Origin: Caldifarciminota bacterium
GTDB lineage: Bacteria > Hydrothermota > Hydrothermia > UBA1063 > CAJXJZ01
Direction: 5' to 3'
Length of the DNA: 64,000 nt
Assembly: GCA_027038175.1 (NCBI GenBank)
Contig: JALVYB010000058.1
Span: 1 to 64,000 of the forward strand
Position numbers and translations under genes: made by a program. This document shows positions 55,865-64,000 of the stretch, piece after piece. The notes beneath the pieces are model-generated. The model was not told the origin of the DNA. It searched no databases and worked only from the letters and a program-made list of their open reading frames with translations. The stretch's first letter is position 1. Each line of letters starts with the position of its first letter.

Positions 55865-56830
55865 ATGGACAGTGTTGATTCTAAAGTTGAGAAACTCGTG
55901 AAACACTTTGAAGGTGTAAAAAGAATTGGAGTTATCTCTCACGTACACCCGGATGGTGATGCTGTGGGAAGTGTTATAGGTTTTTATCTGTTTCTTAAAA
56001 AGATAGGCAAAGAAACAAAGGCAATATTAAAAGATGGTGTCCCATATCAGTATTCATTTCTTGATGGTTCAGAGGAAATAGGCACGCAGTTTGATTGTAC
56101 AAATATGGACTTATGTGTTCTTTTAGATGCAAGTGAATTTTCGAGAACCGGATTTCCGAAACCTGAAGTTCCACTTATAAGGGTGGACCATCATAAAACC
56201 GGTGAATTCTATTCAGATTACGACCTTGTGGTTACTCATGCACCTGCTACTGTATCTCTTGTACTCGAAATCCTCAGAAAATGGAATGTGGATTTAATTG
56301 ATGAAAAGATAGCAAGGGCACTTTATACCGGTCTTTTGACCGATACTGTGTCTTTTCTACATGCCAATTCATTTACCTGGGCTTTTAAAGATGCTCTCTT
56401 TTTATCCAGCATCACCGACATAGAAGATATAGGGTCTTTGGTGTATGAAAGAAAAAGAAAGGCATTTTATTATCTTCTGGTTAGAGCCATAGAAAGATTG
56501 ACCTTTAAATTTGGAGGTAAACTGGCTTATACATTTATAAAAAACGAGGATTTTCCTGAAACAGGTGCTACAGCGGAGGATACAGATGGTATTGTAAGGC
56601 ATGTCATTTCTATTGATGGAGTTGAAGTCGGCGTTAATTTCATTGAATATGAGAAGGGTATCTGGAAATTAAGTGCGAGAGGAAAGGGTAAGGTTGACCT
56701 TTCTCTTGTATGTTCTGAATTAGGAGGAGGAGGGCACAAAAATGCTGCTGGGTGCTCCATTAAAGGGTCTTTAGATGACGCTATAAATAATTTCTTAAAG
56801 GTATTTGAAAAATGGGCAGGATATCTGTAA
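55865..56830 (+). CDS. nrnA: DHH/DHHA1 phosphoesterase (NrnA-like)
   Basis: 321 residues. DHH motifs: SHVHPDGDAVGS (25-36), LLDASEF, VDHHKTGEF (D108-H110), and DHHA1 with GGGGHKNAAGC at the end. NrnA degrades short oligoribonucleotides and dephosphorylates pAp. Good GGAGG ribosome site. It heads the plus-strand run of eight genes. Confidence 0.94.
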   Translation: MDSVDSKVEKLVKHFEGVKRIGVISHVHPDGDAVGSVIGFYLFLKKIGKETKAILKDGVPYQYSFLDGSEEIGTQFDCTNMDLCVLLDASEFSRTGFPKPEVPLIRVDHHKTGEFYSDYDLVVTHAPATVSLVLEILRKWNVDLIDEKIARALYTGLLTDTVSFLHANSFTWAFKDALFLSSITDIEDIGSLVYERKRKAFYYLLVRAIERLTFKFGGKLAYTFIKNEDFPETGATAEDTDGIVRHVISIDGVEVGVNFIEYEKGIWKLSARGKGKVDLSLVCSELGGGGHKNAAGCSIKGSLDDAINNFLKVFEKWAGYL

Positions 56831-57072
56831 AAGTACAGCCAGGTGCCAGTAAAATAGAGATAAAAAAAGAAGGGGATTTTTTTAAGATAAAGTTACATGC
56901 GAAGCCTGAAAAAGGCAAAGCAAATAAAGAACTTGTGGAGGTTTTAAGTAAGTTTCTCAGGGTTCCTAAAACCTCTATTAAAATTGTATCTGGTGAAACT
57001 TCAAGAACAAAAATAGTTGAGATAGAAGGACTTGCTACTCAGGATATTACAAGGAGGCTTCTGGATAAATGA
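56812..57072 (+). CDS. DUF167/YggU family protein
   Basis: 86 residues with the family core RISVKVQPGASK, LHAKPEKGKANKELVEVLSKFL and IVSGETSRTK. Biochemical function is unknown across the family. Overlaps nrnA by 19 bases and the next gene by 4. Confidence 0.92.
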   Translation: MGRISVKVQPGASKIEIKKEGDFFKIKLHAKPEKGKANKELVEVLSKFLRVPKTSIKIVSGETSRTKIVEIEGLATQDITRRLLDK

Positions 57073-57593
57073 TACTTATTTTGCTCCTGTCCTTTTCTCT
57101 GTTTTCTGTGGACTCTTCCCTTACATATGGATTTTCCAGGTCTCTTCAAAGTGGTTTTTCTGATGCAATTTTTAAGGCTGCTACCTTTTCAGGTAACAGG
57201 GAGAGTATTCTTCTTTATTCAACGCTTTTTACTTTTTTTGCTGACACTCAGGATATAAGGTTTCAAAAACAGGCTATTCTGGGGGGAGCAGTTTCTTCAG
57301 GGCTTTGTACATTAATTAAGTATGCTGTTAATAGAAAGAGACCTGAAGGTGTATCAGATAGATGGAATTCATCTTTTCCTTCCGGGCATTCTACAATGAG
57401 CGCGTTTGTAGCGGTGTATTTCGGAGCGAGATATCCGCGCTACAGAATCCCGCTGTATTTATGGGCACTGGCTGTTGGTGCTTCGAGAGTATATCTAAAA
57501 AGGCATTGGGTAAGTGATGTTATTACAGGGTATGCACTTGGTGCTGCTACTGCTTATCTCACCTTAAGGTTTTATGACAATCGTTCTCCCTGA
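57069..57593 (+). CDS. PAP2-family membrane phosphatase
   Basis: 174 residues. The complete acid-phosphatase signature is present: K84-x6-R91-P92, PSGH (104-107), and S139-R140-x5-H146-x3-D150. A possible signal at the N-terminus (MILILLLSFSLFSVDS) and hydrophobic helices around the motifs place it in the envelope. Phosphatidate, PGP or undecaprenyl-pyrophosphate could be the substrate. The adjacent psd and pssA favour a lipid role. ATGA overlap with the DUF167 gene. Confidence 0.9.
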   Translation: MILILLLSFSLFSVDSSLTYGFSRSLQSGFSDAIFKAATFSGNRESILLYSTLFTFFADTQDIRFQKQAILGGAVSSGLCTLIKYAVNRKRPEGVSDRWNSSFPSGHSTMSAFVAVYFGARYPRYRIPLYLWALAVGASRVYLKRHWVSDVITGYALGAATAYLTLRFYDNRSP

Positions 57594-57601
57594 TTTATAA
57601 T
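57574..57601 (+). promoter_or_regulatory. Promoter of psd (leaderless candidate)
   Basis: ATGACA (57574-57579), 16 bases, TATAAT (57596-57601), then six bases to ATG 57608, which has no Shine-Dalgarno. Confidence 0.65.
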
Positions 57602-57607
57602 TTAGCA

Positions 57608-58282
57608 ATGTTTACACCTTACGGCAAAAGGGAAATACTGGCATTAACATTTTTGTCTCTGGTGGTTTTCATTGTACTGCTGGCTCTTTCAAAAAGGGAG
57701 GGGCTTGCATTTTTAAAGTATTTCCTGTTTTTACCAGTACTTACTTTCCTTTTTACCCTGTTTTTTTTCAGGGATCCAAAGAGAAAAATCGTTTACAAAC
57801 CATGTGAGATACTCTCACCATGCGATGGGTTTGTGTCTCATATAGACACGGCATATGAACCTTATTTCTTTAAGAAAAAGGTAAAGAGAATAAGTATATT
57901 CATGACAATGTTCGATGTGCATGTCCAGCGTAGTCCTTTAAAGGGTACCGTGATTTATACCGAACATCATAAAGGAAGTTTTTTAAATGCCCAGAAGGAA
58001 GAATCTCTTGAAAAGAATGAGAATAATATTATAGTGATTCAGTCTGAGTATGGATTTCCCGTGGTTGTAAAGCAGATAGCAGGTGTGTTCGCACGTAGAA
58101 TAGTATGTGCGGTCAAAAAGGGTGATAGGTTGAATCCTGGAGATAAAATAGGTATGGTCAAATTCGGGTCAAGAGGTGAAATTTATTTACCATCTGATGT
58201 GGAATTTGAAGTTTATGTCAATAAAGGGCAGCATGTAAAAGGTGGATTGACCGTTTTGGGGAGGTTGAAGAGGTGCCGGTAG
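57608..58282 (+). CDS. psd: Phosphatidylserine decarboxylase, short type
   Basis: Converts phosphatidylserine to phosphatidylethanolamine. 224 residues with two N-terminal membrane segments (~10-28, ~34-54), FFRDPKRKI, SPCDGFVSHID, FMTMFDVHVQRSP, and the self-cleavage site G187-S188 in FGSRGEIYLP that yields the pyruvoyl alpha chain. This is the short PSD-A type common in archaea and many bacteria. The start has a TATAAT six bases upstream and no ribosome site. pssA starts within its 3' end. Confidence 0.95.
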   Translation: MFTPYGKREILALTFLSLVVFIVLLALSKREGLAFLKYFLFLPVLTFLFTLFFFRDPKRKIVYKPCEILSPCDGFVSHIDTAYEPYFFKKKVKRISIFMTMFDVHVQRSPLKGTVIYTEHHKGSFLNAQKEESLEKNENNIIVIQSEYGFPVVVKQIAGVFARRIVCAVKKGDRLNPGDKIGMVKFGSRGEIYLPSDVEFEVYVNKGQHVKGGLTVLGRLKRCR

Positions 58283-59091
58283 TTCCCACGCTTTTCACAC
58301 TTATTAATTCTATGCTTGGCTTTATTTCCATTCTCTATAGTGTTAAGTTCGCTATCTATCATAACTCTATGCCAACTGCCCATTTTTTACAGAAGGCTGC
58401 GTGGCTTATAATGGCTGCTATTCTTTTTGACGCTTTTGATGGCGAAGTGGCAAGATTTTTAAAGCAGGAAAGTAACTTTGGCGCAGAACTGGATTCACTC
58501 AGTGATTCGCTTTCTTTTGGAGTGGCTCCTGGAGTCCTTGTGTTTGTATGGGCACATATCTCCTTTAAAGAAATTGGATTCCCTGGAGTTTATTCCCGTA
58601 TGCTCTATATTGTTTTGACGCTTTTCGTTCTTGCCGTTATTATTCGACTGGCACGTTTTAATGTGGAAACCCCTCTTGATAAAGAGTATCATAAAGTATT
58701 TCGTGGACTTCCTTCCCCTGCTGGAGGTGGATTCCTTGCCTCACTGGTTATTTTGCAGCTGGGGCTTATTAATTCAGATTCATTTGTTTATCAGACATTT
58801 GGGAAAATTCTATCTGATACCAGCATAACGGCTTTTAATACGTTCCTTTACTGGGGGCTTCCATTTTTCTCTTTAATTCTTGCTTTTTTGATGGTATCAA
58901 GTGTGGCGTATCCTCATGCCCTTCAAACTATACTCGGGGAAAAGCCAAAAATACAATACTTTCTGTACATTTTCACAATAATAGGACTAATGTGGTTGAT
59001 AAGAGAAATATCAGTGTTTGTGTTTTTTCTGGTTTATATAGTTTTCGGCCCTCTACTGGTTTATTTAAAAAGGAAAAGTGTAAGTTCATAG
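58273..59091 (+). CDS. pssA: CDP-diacylglycerol-serine O-phosphatidyltransferase
   Basis: Makes phosphatidylserine, the substrate of the preceding enzyme. 272 residues, about eight hydrophobic segments, and a full CDP-alcohol phosphatidyltransferase motif: D56-G57-x2-A60-R61-x8-G70-x3-D74-x3-D78. Start is GTG at 58273 with GGGGAGG eight bases before it, overlapping psd by 10 bases. Confidence 0.95.
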   Translation: MPVVPTLFTLINSMLGFISILYSVKFAIYHNSMPTAHFLQKAAWLIMAAILFDAFDGEVARFLKQESNFGAELDSLSDSLSFGVAPGVLVFVWAHISFKEIGFPGVYSRMLYIVLTLFVLAVIIRLARFNVETPLDKEYHKVFRGLPSPAGGGFLASLVILQLGLINSDSFVYQTFGKILSDTSITAFNTFLYWGLPFFSLILAFLMVSSVAYPHALQTILGEKPKIQYFLYIFTIIGLMWLIREISVFVFFLVYIVFGPLLVYLKRKSVSS

Positions 59092-59100
59092 TTTTTCCCT

Positions 59101-59106
59101 TATAAT
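59101..59106 (+). promoter_or_regulatory. TATAAT box six bases before a start codon (leaderless candidate)
   Basis: TATAAT at 59101-59106, six bases, ATG 59113; no Shine-Dalgarno and no clear -35. Confidence 0.45.
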
Positions 59107-59112
59107 TTTTAT

Positions 59113-59664
59113 ATGAAAGCCTTTACCTGGTTTCTCCTTTTTTTGCTCGCCCTGTTTCTTGCTGCCGGGTATTACCTATATGAATACGTTTACATTCCCC
59201 AGAAAATTTTAATATCCCGTTTGGAGGAAGAAAATCTCAAATTAAAATATGAAATAAGGGACGAGATGGACAGACTGTACAGAGAGTGCAGTAGCAAAAA
59301 GTCAAAGAATAGGGAAAAGACATTTGTAGAAGAGACTGTTTCCAATGATTCCGTAAAAAAAGATACAGTATCAAATGTCTTGTTGGAACCTATTTCTTTT
59401 GCTTTCTCGGCTCGTGATCTTTTCAAAGGTTCAAGACTTTCTACAAAGGGCAGGGCTCTTGTAAATGAATTTTATAATCAAATAAAAGAAAAGCAGTTTG
59501 ATTCTATCAGAATTTTAATAAACAGAAAAAACCCTTCTGCGGCAAGGAAAGTACTTAATATAAAAAAATACCTTGTTAAATTAGGACTTGACAAAAACAG
59601 AGTATGGGCAAGGCTTGATAAAAATCTTCCAAAGGATTCGGTTTATATAAAAATATTATGGTAG
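59113..59664 (+). CDS. Membrane-anchored protein with a divergent OmpA-like domain
   Basis: 183 residues. One N-terminal helix (~5-24), a charged coiled-coil region (~33-65), a Ser/Thr/Lys linker, then ~98-183 with LFKGSRLSTKGRALVNEFYNQI and ARKVLNIKKYLVKLGLDKNRV, which follow the pattern of OmpA/MotB peptidoglycan-binding domains (L...G.A.L...G...L......Y L...G....R). The usual aspartate of the NxTD/GHTD segment is replaced (INRKNPSA), so diaminopimelate binding is doubtful. It overlaps the diacylglycerol-kinase-family gene by 7 bases. Confidence 0.65.
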   Translation: MKAFTWFLLFLLALFLAAGYYLYEYVYIPQKILISRLEEENLKLKYEIRDEMDRLYRECSSKKSKNREKTFVEETVSNDSVKKDTVSNVLLEPISFAFSARDLFKGSRLSTKGRALVNEFYNQIKEKQFDSIRILINRKNPSAARKVLNIKKYLVKLGLDKNRVWARLDKNLPKDSVYIKILW

Positions 59665-60545
59665 GAGTTGTTGTAAACAGATTTGCAGGCAGGGGAAAGG
59701 CACAAAAGGTATATAAAATGAAGATTCTACCTTATCTTAACAAGAATCGTATAGAATACAAAACGATAATGGAAAATAGTGTAGAAAGTATGCAAAGGGC
59801 TATCAGGAAAGGGCTGGATGAGGGAATCAGGTTGTTTGTGGTAGTAGGTGGTGATGGCACATTGAATCGTGTCGTGGAGACCATCCTTGGAAAAGACGTA
59901 GTTATTGTACCATTCCCTGGTGGTACGGGTAATGATTTTTTAAAGTCTTTGGGTAGGAAAAAAGTGGATCTGGAAAAGATTGAGGAGTGCCTAAACGCTG
60001 ATTGTAAGATTAAGTATGTTGATGTCGGATTTGTTAAAACTGAGATAAAGAGGCACATATTTATAAATGGTCTTGGTATTGGATTTGACGCAGATGTTTT
60101 AAGAAGGCTCAAGAAGATTCCGCTAATCAGAGGTGATATGCTTTACTTTGTTTCAGTTATAATAAGTATTTTTAAGAGAATTGGAATGTATTTTGACCTC
60201 TATATAGAAGACAGGCGTATTAGAATGGAAGATGTGGTGGTGTTCGATATAGGAAATGGTAAGTACCTTGGCGGTGGATTCAAACTTTTTCCACATTCCG
60301 AGTTCACTGATGGGATTTTATCTTTTACGGCTATAAAGAATAGTAAGATTTTTAATGTTTTTAGAGTTTTGATTGATATTATGAGAGAAAAATTCACAAA
60401 CGACTTGATTAAAACAGGGGAATTTAGAAAAATTACTGCGTTGTTTGACAGAGAGGTATTTTTCCACACAGACGGTGACCTTATAGGCAAGTCCAGGAAG
60501 TTTGAAATAGGCATACTGAAAGAAAAATTGGGGGTATTAGTATGA
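59658..60545 (+). CDS. Diacylglycerol/sphingosine-kinase-family lipid kinase
   Basis: 295 residues. VVVNRFAGRGKAQKV at the start, GGDGTLN (64-70), PFPGGTGNDFLKSLG, then NGLGIGFDADVL and DGILSFTAIK, all features of the DagK/YegS/LCB5 catalytic fold. It probably phosphorylates diacylglycerol or an alkyl-lipid. Context with psd and pssA suits lipid recycling. No ribosome site; ATG overlaps the previous stop (ATGGTAG), so coupling is probable. Confidence 0.9.
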   Translation: MVGVVVNRFAGRGKAQKVYKMKILPYLNKNRIEYKTIMENSVESMQRAIRKGLDEGIRLFVVVGGDGTLNRVVETILGKDVVIVPFPGGTGNDFLKSLGRKKVDLEKIEECLNADCKIKYVDVGFVKTEIKRHIFINGLGIGFDADVLRRLKKIPLIRGDMLYFVSVIISIFKRIGMYFDLYIEDRRIRMEDVVVFDIGNGKYLGGGFKLFPHSEFTDGILSFTAIKNSKIFNVFRVLIDIMREKFTNDLIKTGEFRKITALFDREVFFHTDGDLIGKSRKFEIGILKEKLGVLV

Positions 60546-61462
60546 GGTTTTTAATAGTGGGGCAGGGTTCAATAGGTTCAATGCTTGGGGCACGTCTCAG
60601 GGAGAAAGATAACGAGGTATTTTTTGTGGTGAGAAATCCCATAAGGGTTTCAATACTTGAAAGAGAGGGCATAGTTCTTTTCGAAAAAGAAAAGCATGAG
60701 ATTATAAAGTGTGATGGAGTTTATCAGTTTAACCGTCTTGAACATCCTCTGGACGTAGATTATGTGATAATAGCAACAAAGAGTTACAATGCAAAAGAGG
60801 CTGCCGAGGGCATAAAAGACTTTGTCCCAGATTCTGCAGAATTTATTACAGTACAAAATGGAATAACCCCTCATATAGACGTTTCAAAAATAGTAGGAGA
60901 AAAGAGGCACATTATACTGTCTCTATACGATTCTGCTTTCTCATTTTCGCTTAACCAGGTGAGATTAACAGGGCGTGGTGAGAATGTCCTTACATCCTTT
61001 GAGCCATCAAGAGACCTTTCCAGAGTTGAAAAGGTATTCAAGCATTCAGGGTTTGATGTTAGAGTGGAAAAAGATGCGTTTTCCGTACTTTACAAAAAAC
61101 TCTTCATTAATGCTGTTATAAATCCAATAACCACTGTGTTAAAAGTGAAAAATGGTGAGTTAATCAGGAATCGTTATGCTTCTGAACTCGCTAAGTCACT
61201 TATAGAAGATGTTGTAAATATAGCAGATGCTCTCAATTTTAAAGACAAAAATACACTTGAAACCCTTGTATTTAAAACTATTGAAAAAACAGCAGATAAT
61301 AAGTCATCTATGTTACAGGATATAGAGTGGAAGAGGAAAACCGAGATTGATGATATAGTGGGATATACTCTACATCTTGCCGAGGAGTATGGTGTGGAAG
61401 CACACAGTTTGAGGAATCTATATCTCGCTGTTAAGGCACTTGAATCACAGTACCTGAGATAA
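60542..61462 (+). CDS. panE: 2-dehydropantoate 2-reductase (ApbA/PanE family)
   Basis: Reduces ketopantoate with NADPH in coenzyme A synthesis. 306 residues with Rossmann motif VGQGSIGSMLGARL (6-19), ATKSYNA, TVQNGI, and catalytic lysine and helical C-terminal domain (KKLFINAVINPITTVLKVKNGEL). The family contains other oxidoreductases, so substrate is likely but not certain. ATGA overlap with the previous gene; its end overlaps mtaB head-on by 18 bases. Confidence 0.88.
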   Translation: MRFLIVGQGSIGSMLGARLREKDNEVFFVVRNPIRVSILEREGIVLFEKEKHEIIKCDGVYQFNRLEHPLDVDYVIIATKSYNAKEAAEGIKDFVPDSAEFITVQNGITPHIDVSKIVGEKRHIILSLYDSAFSFSLNQVRLTGRGENVLTSFEPSRDLSRVEKVFKHSGFDVRVEKDAFSVLYKKLFINAVINPITTVLKVKNGELIRNRYASELAKSLIEDVVNIADALNFKDKNTLETLVFKTIEKTADNKSSMLQDIEWKRKTEIDDIVGYTLHLAEEYGVEAHSLRNLYLAVKALESQYLR

Positions 61463-62659
61463 AATTGTAGCCTTTGCATAGGCTTTGTATTCTTCATTCA
61501 CCAGTATTTTAACTATATCCCCTTCACCTATATTGAGTTCTGAGTCATGTGATATAAATTTGATGTAATTTTCAGTCGTACCCTTGATAGTTTTATGGTT
61601 CTTGTATTCTATTATCGCAGCGAGGGTTTTCCCCCTGAATTTGCGAACAAACGCTTTTTTCTTTGAGTCTACAAGTTCAATTAATGCTCTTTCACGTTGT
61701 TTTATTAAAGAATAAGGTAATTCTTGTAATTTGGCTGCATCTGTCATGGGCCTTTTTGAATACAGGAACACGTGTGCATACGCAAAGGGAAGTTGTTCCA
61801 TAATTTTGTATGTCTCTTCAAAATCTGAGTCAGTTTCTGTAGGGAAACCGACAATAATATCCGTTCCTATTGCCATGTTTGGATTTGATTCATAGAGTTG
61901 CCAGAAGGCCTTCAGGTATCTCTTTAGTTTGTATGGTCTTCGCATGCTGCGAAGCACCCTATCAGATGCTGATTGGAGCGGAAGATGTATATGGGGCATC
62001 AGTATATCCTCACGAAACAGATCAATTATTTCCATGTTTACATGGGGTGGAAGAATTGAAGAGAGGCGTATCAGAAGGTCTGGAAAATTTTTCTTTATCT
62101 CTCTAATTAATATATGCAATTTTACACCAGAAGTTTTACCAAAACTTCCGATGTCAGTACCTGTAAGCACGATCTCCTTTGTACCGTTTTTCACATAGTT
62201 TCCGATTTCTCTGAGTATTTCTTCAGGATTCCTATCCCTTGCTTTCCCTCTTGTATAAGGTACAATGCAGTAACTGCATCTGAAATCACAACCTTCCTGT
62301 ATGCCAATTAGAGTTCTATGCCTTGTCTGGCCAAGAACCGGATGAGATAAAGGAGTGAAATCATCGAGAATATCATGAAATTCTTTAAATTCAATGTCTT
62401 TTTCTGGTTTCACATATGGAAGTTTAATATAACAACCTGTTGCAATTATTCTTTTCCCCTTCTTATGGTACTTGTGAATGGCTTTTCTGGTATCTCTTTC
62501 CCCTCTATGTGTCACAACACAACCATTTATCACCAGAAGGTCTGCCTCTTCAGGGTTTTTAGTATATGAGAGGTTGCAGGCTGACAACCATTCCCTGATT
62601 TTCTCTGACTGATACTGGTTCAGCCTGCAACCAAAAGTAATGATACTGAACTTTTCCAA
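61445..62659 (-). CDS. mtaB: tRNA t6A37 methylthiotransferase MtaB
   Basis: Radical-SAM enzyme that converts t6A to ms2t6A at position 37 of tRNA. 404 residues: N-terminal UPF0004 cysteines C11, C47, C76, radical-SAM motif C124-DFR-C128-SY-C131, and a C-terminal TRAM-like domain. The N-terminus FGCRLNQYQSE is of the MtaB rather than MiaB/RimO type. Start is TTG at 62659, nine bases after the S1-protein stop; no clear ribosome site. Confidence 0.92.
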   Translation of the reverse strand: MEKFSIITFGCRLNQYQSEKIREWLSACNLSYTKNPEEADLLVINGCVVTHRGERDTRKAIHKYHKKGKRIIATGCYIKLPYVKPEKDIEFKEFHDILDDFTPLSHPVLGQTRHRTLIGIQEGCDFRCSYCIVPYTRGKARDRNPEEILREIGNYVKNGTKEIVLTGTDIGSFGKTSGVKLHILIREIKKNFPDLLIRLSSILPPHVNMEIIDLFREDILMPHIHLPLQSASDRVLRSMRRPYKLKRYLKAFWQLYESNPNMAIGTDIIVGFPTETDSDFEETYKIMEQLPFAYAHVFLYSKRPMTDAAKLQELPYSLIKQRERALIELVDSKKKAFVRKFRGKTLAAIIEYKNHKTIKGTTENYIKFISHDSELNIGEGDIVKILVNEEYKAYAKATILSQVL

Positions 62660-62668
62660 CCTGCTGGC

Positions 62669-64000
62669 CTATTCTGCGTTTTCTTGTTCCGCTTTTTCGC
62701 CGCTTTCCTCGGTTTCCTCCAGGCCTTCTTTGAGCTCTTTCAGTTTTTCCATTTCTGTTTTCAGAATCTCCCCAAGATTAATCTTTGCTGGTTGTGATTT
62801 ATATTTTTCCACATCAACTTTTTCCTGGGCTTTATAGTAGTCTCTTTCGGAGAGAAGTACTCTTTTTCTATGGGGTTCCACTTTGAGGACTTTTAGATTG
62901 AGAGTTTCACCTTCATTATAGTTCTCTCTTGGGTCGCCTTTTTTCTGGAGTTGTGATGCAGGCACATATCCTTCAAGTCCCTGGTCTACCTCAACCAGTA
63001 CGCCTCTCTGACCTACCTCTTTTATGGTAGCCTGAAGTTCAGTGCCAGCGGGTATTTTCTTCATAATATCTTCCCATGGGTTGGGATAAAGCTGTTTGAT
63101 ACCAAGTTCTATATATCTGTCTTTTTTATCAATATTCAGCACTTTGACCTTTGCTTTCTGCCCTTTTCTGAGCGCTTCCTGAGGGGATTTAAATCTTTGA
63201 GTCCAGGAAATATCTCCCACATGGAGGAAACCTTCAATACCTTCTTCAAGTTCAATTATTGCTCCATAGTCTGTAAAGTCTTTAACAACTCCTTTCACAA
63301 CAGACCCTATGGGATATTTCTCGTCAACAAGTGACCATGGGTCAGGCTGTGCCTGTTTCATTCCAAGGGAAATTCTCTGTTTCTCAACCTCAACATTCAA
63401 TACAACGAGGTCAACCTTATCACCCTCTTTTACAAGTTCAGAGGGATGTGCTGGCGGAGAGCCCCATTTCATCTCTGAGATATGTACAAGTCCTTCTACT
63501 CCTGGTTCAAGTTCAACAAAGAATCCATAATCCACTATTTTCTTTACTGTACCCGTTACTTTTGCTCCAATAGGGTATTTTTCCTTTACTTTTTCCCATG
63601 GATGAGGTTGTAGTTGCTTGTAACTAAGTGTTATTTTAAGGTTCATCTGGTCAACGCCTATAACCTGAGCCTCAAGTTCATCTCCCTCTTTTACCACTTC
63701 TTCAGGGCTCTGTATCCTTGTCCAGGACAGCTCGCCAATAGGTATCATCGCATCTATACTTTCGAATCCTTCGACCTCGCAGAAAACACCAAAATCAGCA
63801 ATTCCTGTGACCTTACATTTCACAACCTGTCCTTCTTTAAGTTCAAAGAGTTTTTCCCTGAGTTTACTTCTCTCTTCTTCTATAACTTCTTTCCTTGATA
63901 CAACAATATTTTTCCTTGCTCTGTTAATCTTTATAACCTTTACTTTTATATCCTTTCCCACAAAAGATGATATCGACTTCACTCTCTTTACATCAATCTG
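62669..64000 (-). CDS. rpsA: 30S ribosomal protein S1-like, multiple S1 domains (5' end outside window)
   Basis: The frame is open to the window edge (…QIDVKR before the in-frame GTG at 63982), so the gene starts outside and ~443 residues are seen. Five S1 domains are visible: the end of one at the edge, then ~50-125 (GQVVKCKVTGIADFGVFCEV), ~137-210 (GTVKKIVDYGFFVELEPGVEGLVHISEM), ~222-297 (GVVKDFTDYGAIIELEEGIEGFLH) and ~310-385 (EVGQRGVLVEVDQGLEGYVPASQL). An acidic tail rich in Glu closes the protein. S1 binds mRNA on the ribosome; a related S1-domain RNA-binding protein cannot be excluded. Confidence 0.9.
   Translation of the reverse strand, partial: QIDVKRVKSISSFVGKDIKVKVIKINRARKNIVVSRKEVIEEERSKLREKLFELKEGQVVKCKVTGIADFGVFCEVEGFESIDAMIPIGELSWTRIQSPEEVVKEGDELEAQVIGVDQMNLKITLSYKQLQPHPWEKVKEKYPIGAKVTGTVKKIVDYGFFVELEPGVEGLVHISEMKWGSPPAHPSELVKEGDKVDLVVLNVEVEKQRISLGMKQAQPDPWSLVDEKYPIGSVVKGVVKDFTDYGAIIELEEGIEGFLHVGDISWTQRFKSPQEALRKGQKAKVKVLNIDKKDRYIELGIKQLYPNPWEDIMKKIPAGTELQATIKEVGQRGVLVEVDQGLEGYVPASQLQKKGDPRENYNEGETLNLKVLKVEPHRKRVLLSERDYYKAQEKVDVEKYKSQPAKINLGEILKTEMEKLKELKEGLEETEESGEKAEQENAE

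Noticed and set aside
61468-61482. Small hairpin after panE as a terminator
   Set aside because: Only a 5-bp stem (AGCCT/AGGCT) with an interrupted T run; too weak to call and inside mtaB coding sequence.

Overview
This window is a gene-dense, moderately AT-rich stretch of a bacterial chromosome. About 50 protein genes were supported, most abutting or overlapping by 1 to 40 bases. There are no rRNA, tRNA, insertion-sequence or phage genes. The envelope genes point to a Gram-negative (diderm) cell: a FadL/OmpP1-like porin, an MlaD/MCE protein, a DegP-type lipoprotein protease and other lipoproteins. A thermophilic anaerobe is suggested by a TtuA-type tRNA-54 thiolase with all of its diagnostic cysteines, inositol-3-phosphate synthase, a Pyrococcus-like Asp-ligated ferredoxin, a long CRISPR array, and NifX/MinD-ferredoxin genes. 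A deep-branching candidate phylum such as the WOR-3/Hydrothermae group would fit, but this is inference: no marker RNA is present.

Layout. 1-6.3 kb (+): end of inositol-phosphate synthase, then tmk, ctpA and dnaE. 6.3-10.8 kb (-): mfd, a HEAT protein, obg, then a ferredoxin unit with its own promoter and terminator. 10.8-19.0 kb: a CRISPR leader with a near-consensus promoter at 11048-11076, then an array of 117 full 30-bp repeats plus one half repeat, with no cas genes in the window. 19.0-26.3 kb (-): an eight-gene run ompP1-like, esterase, flavoprotein, der, ttuA, osmC, mscS, lipB. 26.4-31.6 kb (+): a DUF2279-like gene, a probably Fur-controlled nifX/minD-Fd/minD-Fd trio closed by a terminator, a lipoprotein and an ACR3-like transporter.

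31.6-55.7 kb (-): twenty consecutive genes in one direction with no gap above about 41 bases. In transcription order these are amiC, murI, pbp1A, a barrel-like protein, secD, secF, nadK, recN, rsfS, argS, rph, tal, degP, mlaD, radA, PIN-TRAM, pncB, CBS, an ArsB-like transporter and a GGDEF-ATPase-TPR protein. Internal promoters precede secD and the GGDEF gene. 55.9-61.5 kb (+): nrnA, DUF167, PAP2 phosphatase, psd, pssA, an OmpA-like protein, a diacylglycerol-kinase-family gene and panE, which is largely a phospholipid cluster. 61.4-64 kb (-): a multi-S1-domain protein (cut by the window edge) and mtaB.

Most notable: a CRISPR spacer (11574-11608) that is itself an intrinsic terminator close to the leader; three duplicated spacer pairs; four genes whose TATAAT box lies only 6-8 bases before a start codon lacking a Shine-Dalgarno, suggesting leaderless mRNAs; an ArgRS whose HIGH motif has become NVVS; a GGDEF-STAND-type ATPase-TPR fusion; and a perfect 7-1-7 Fur-like palindrome before the FeS-protein operon.
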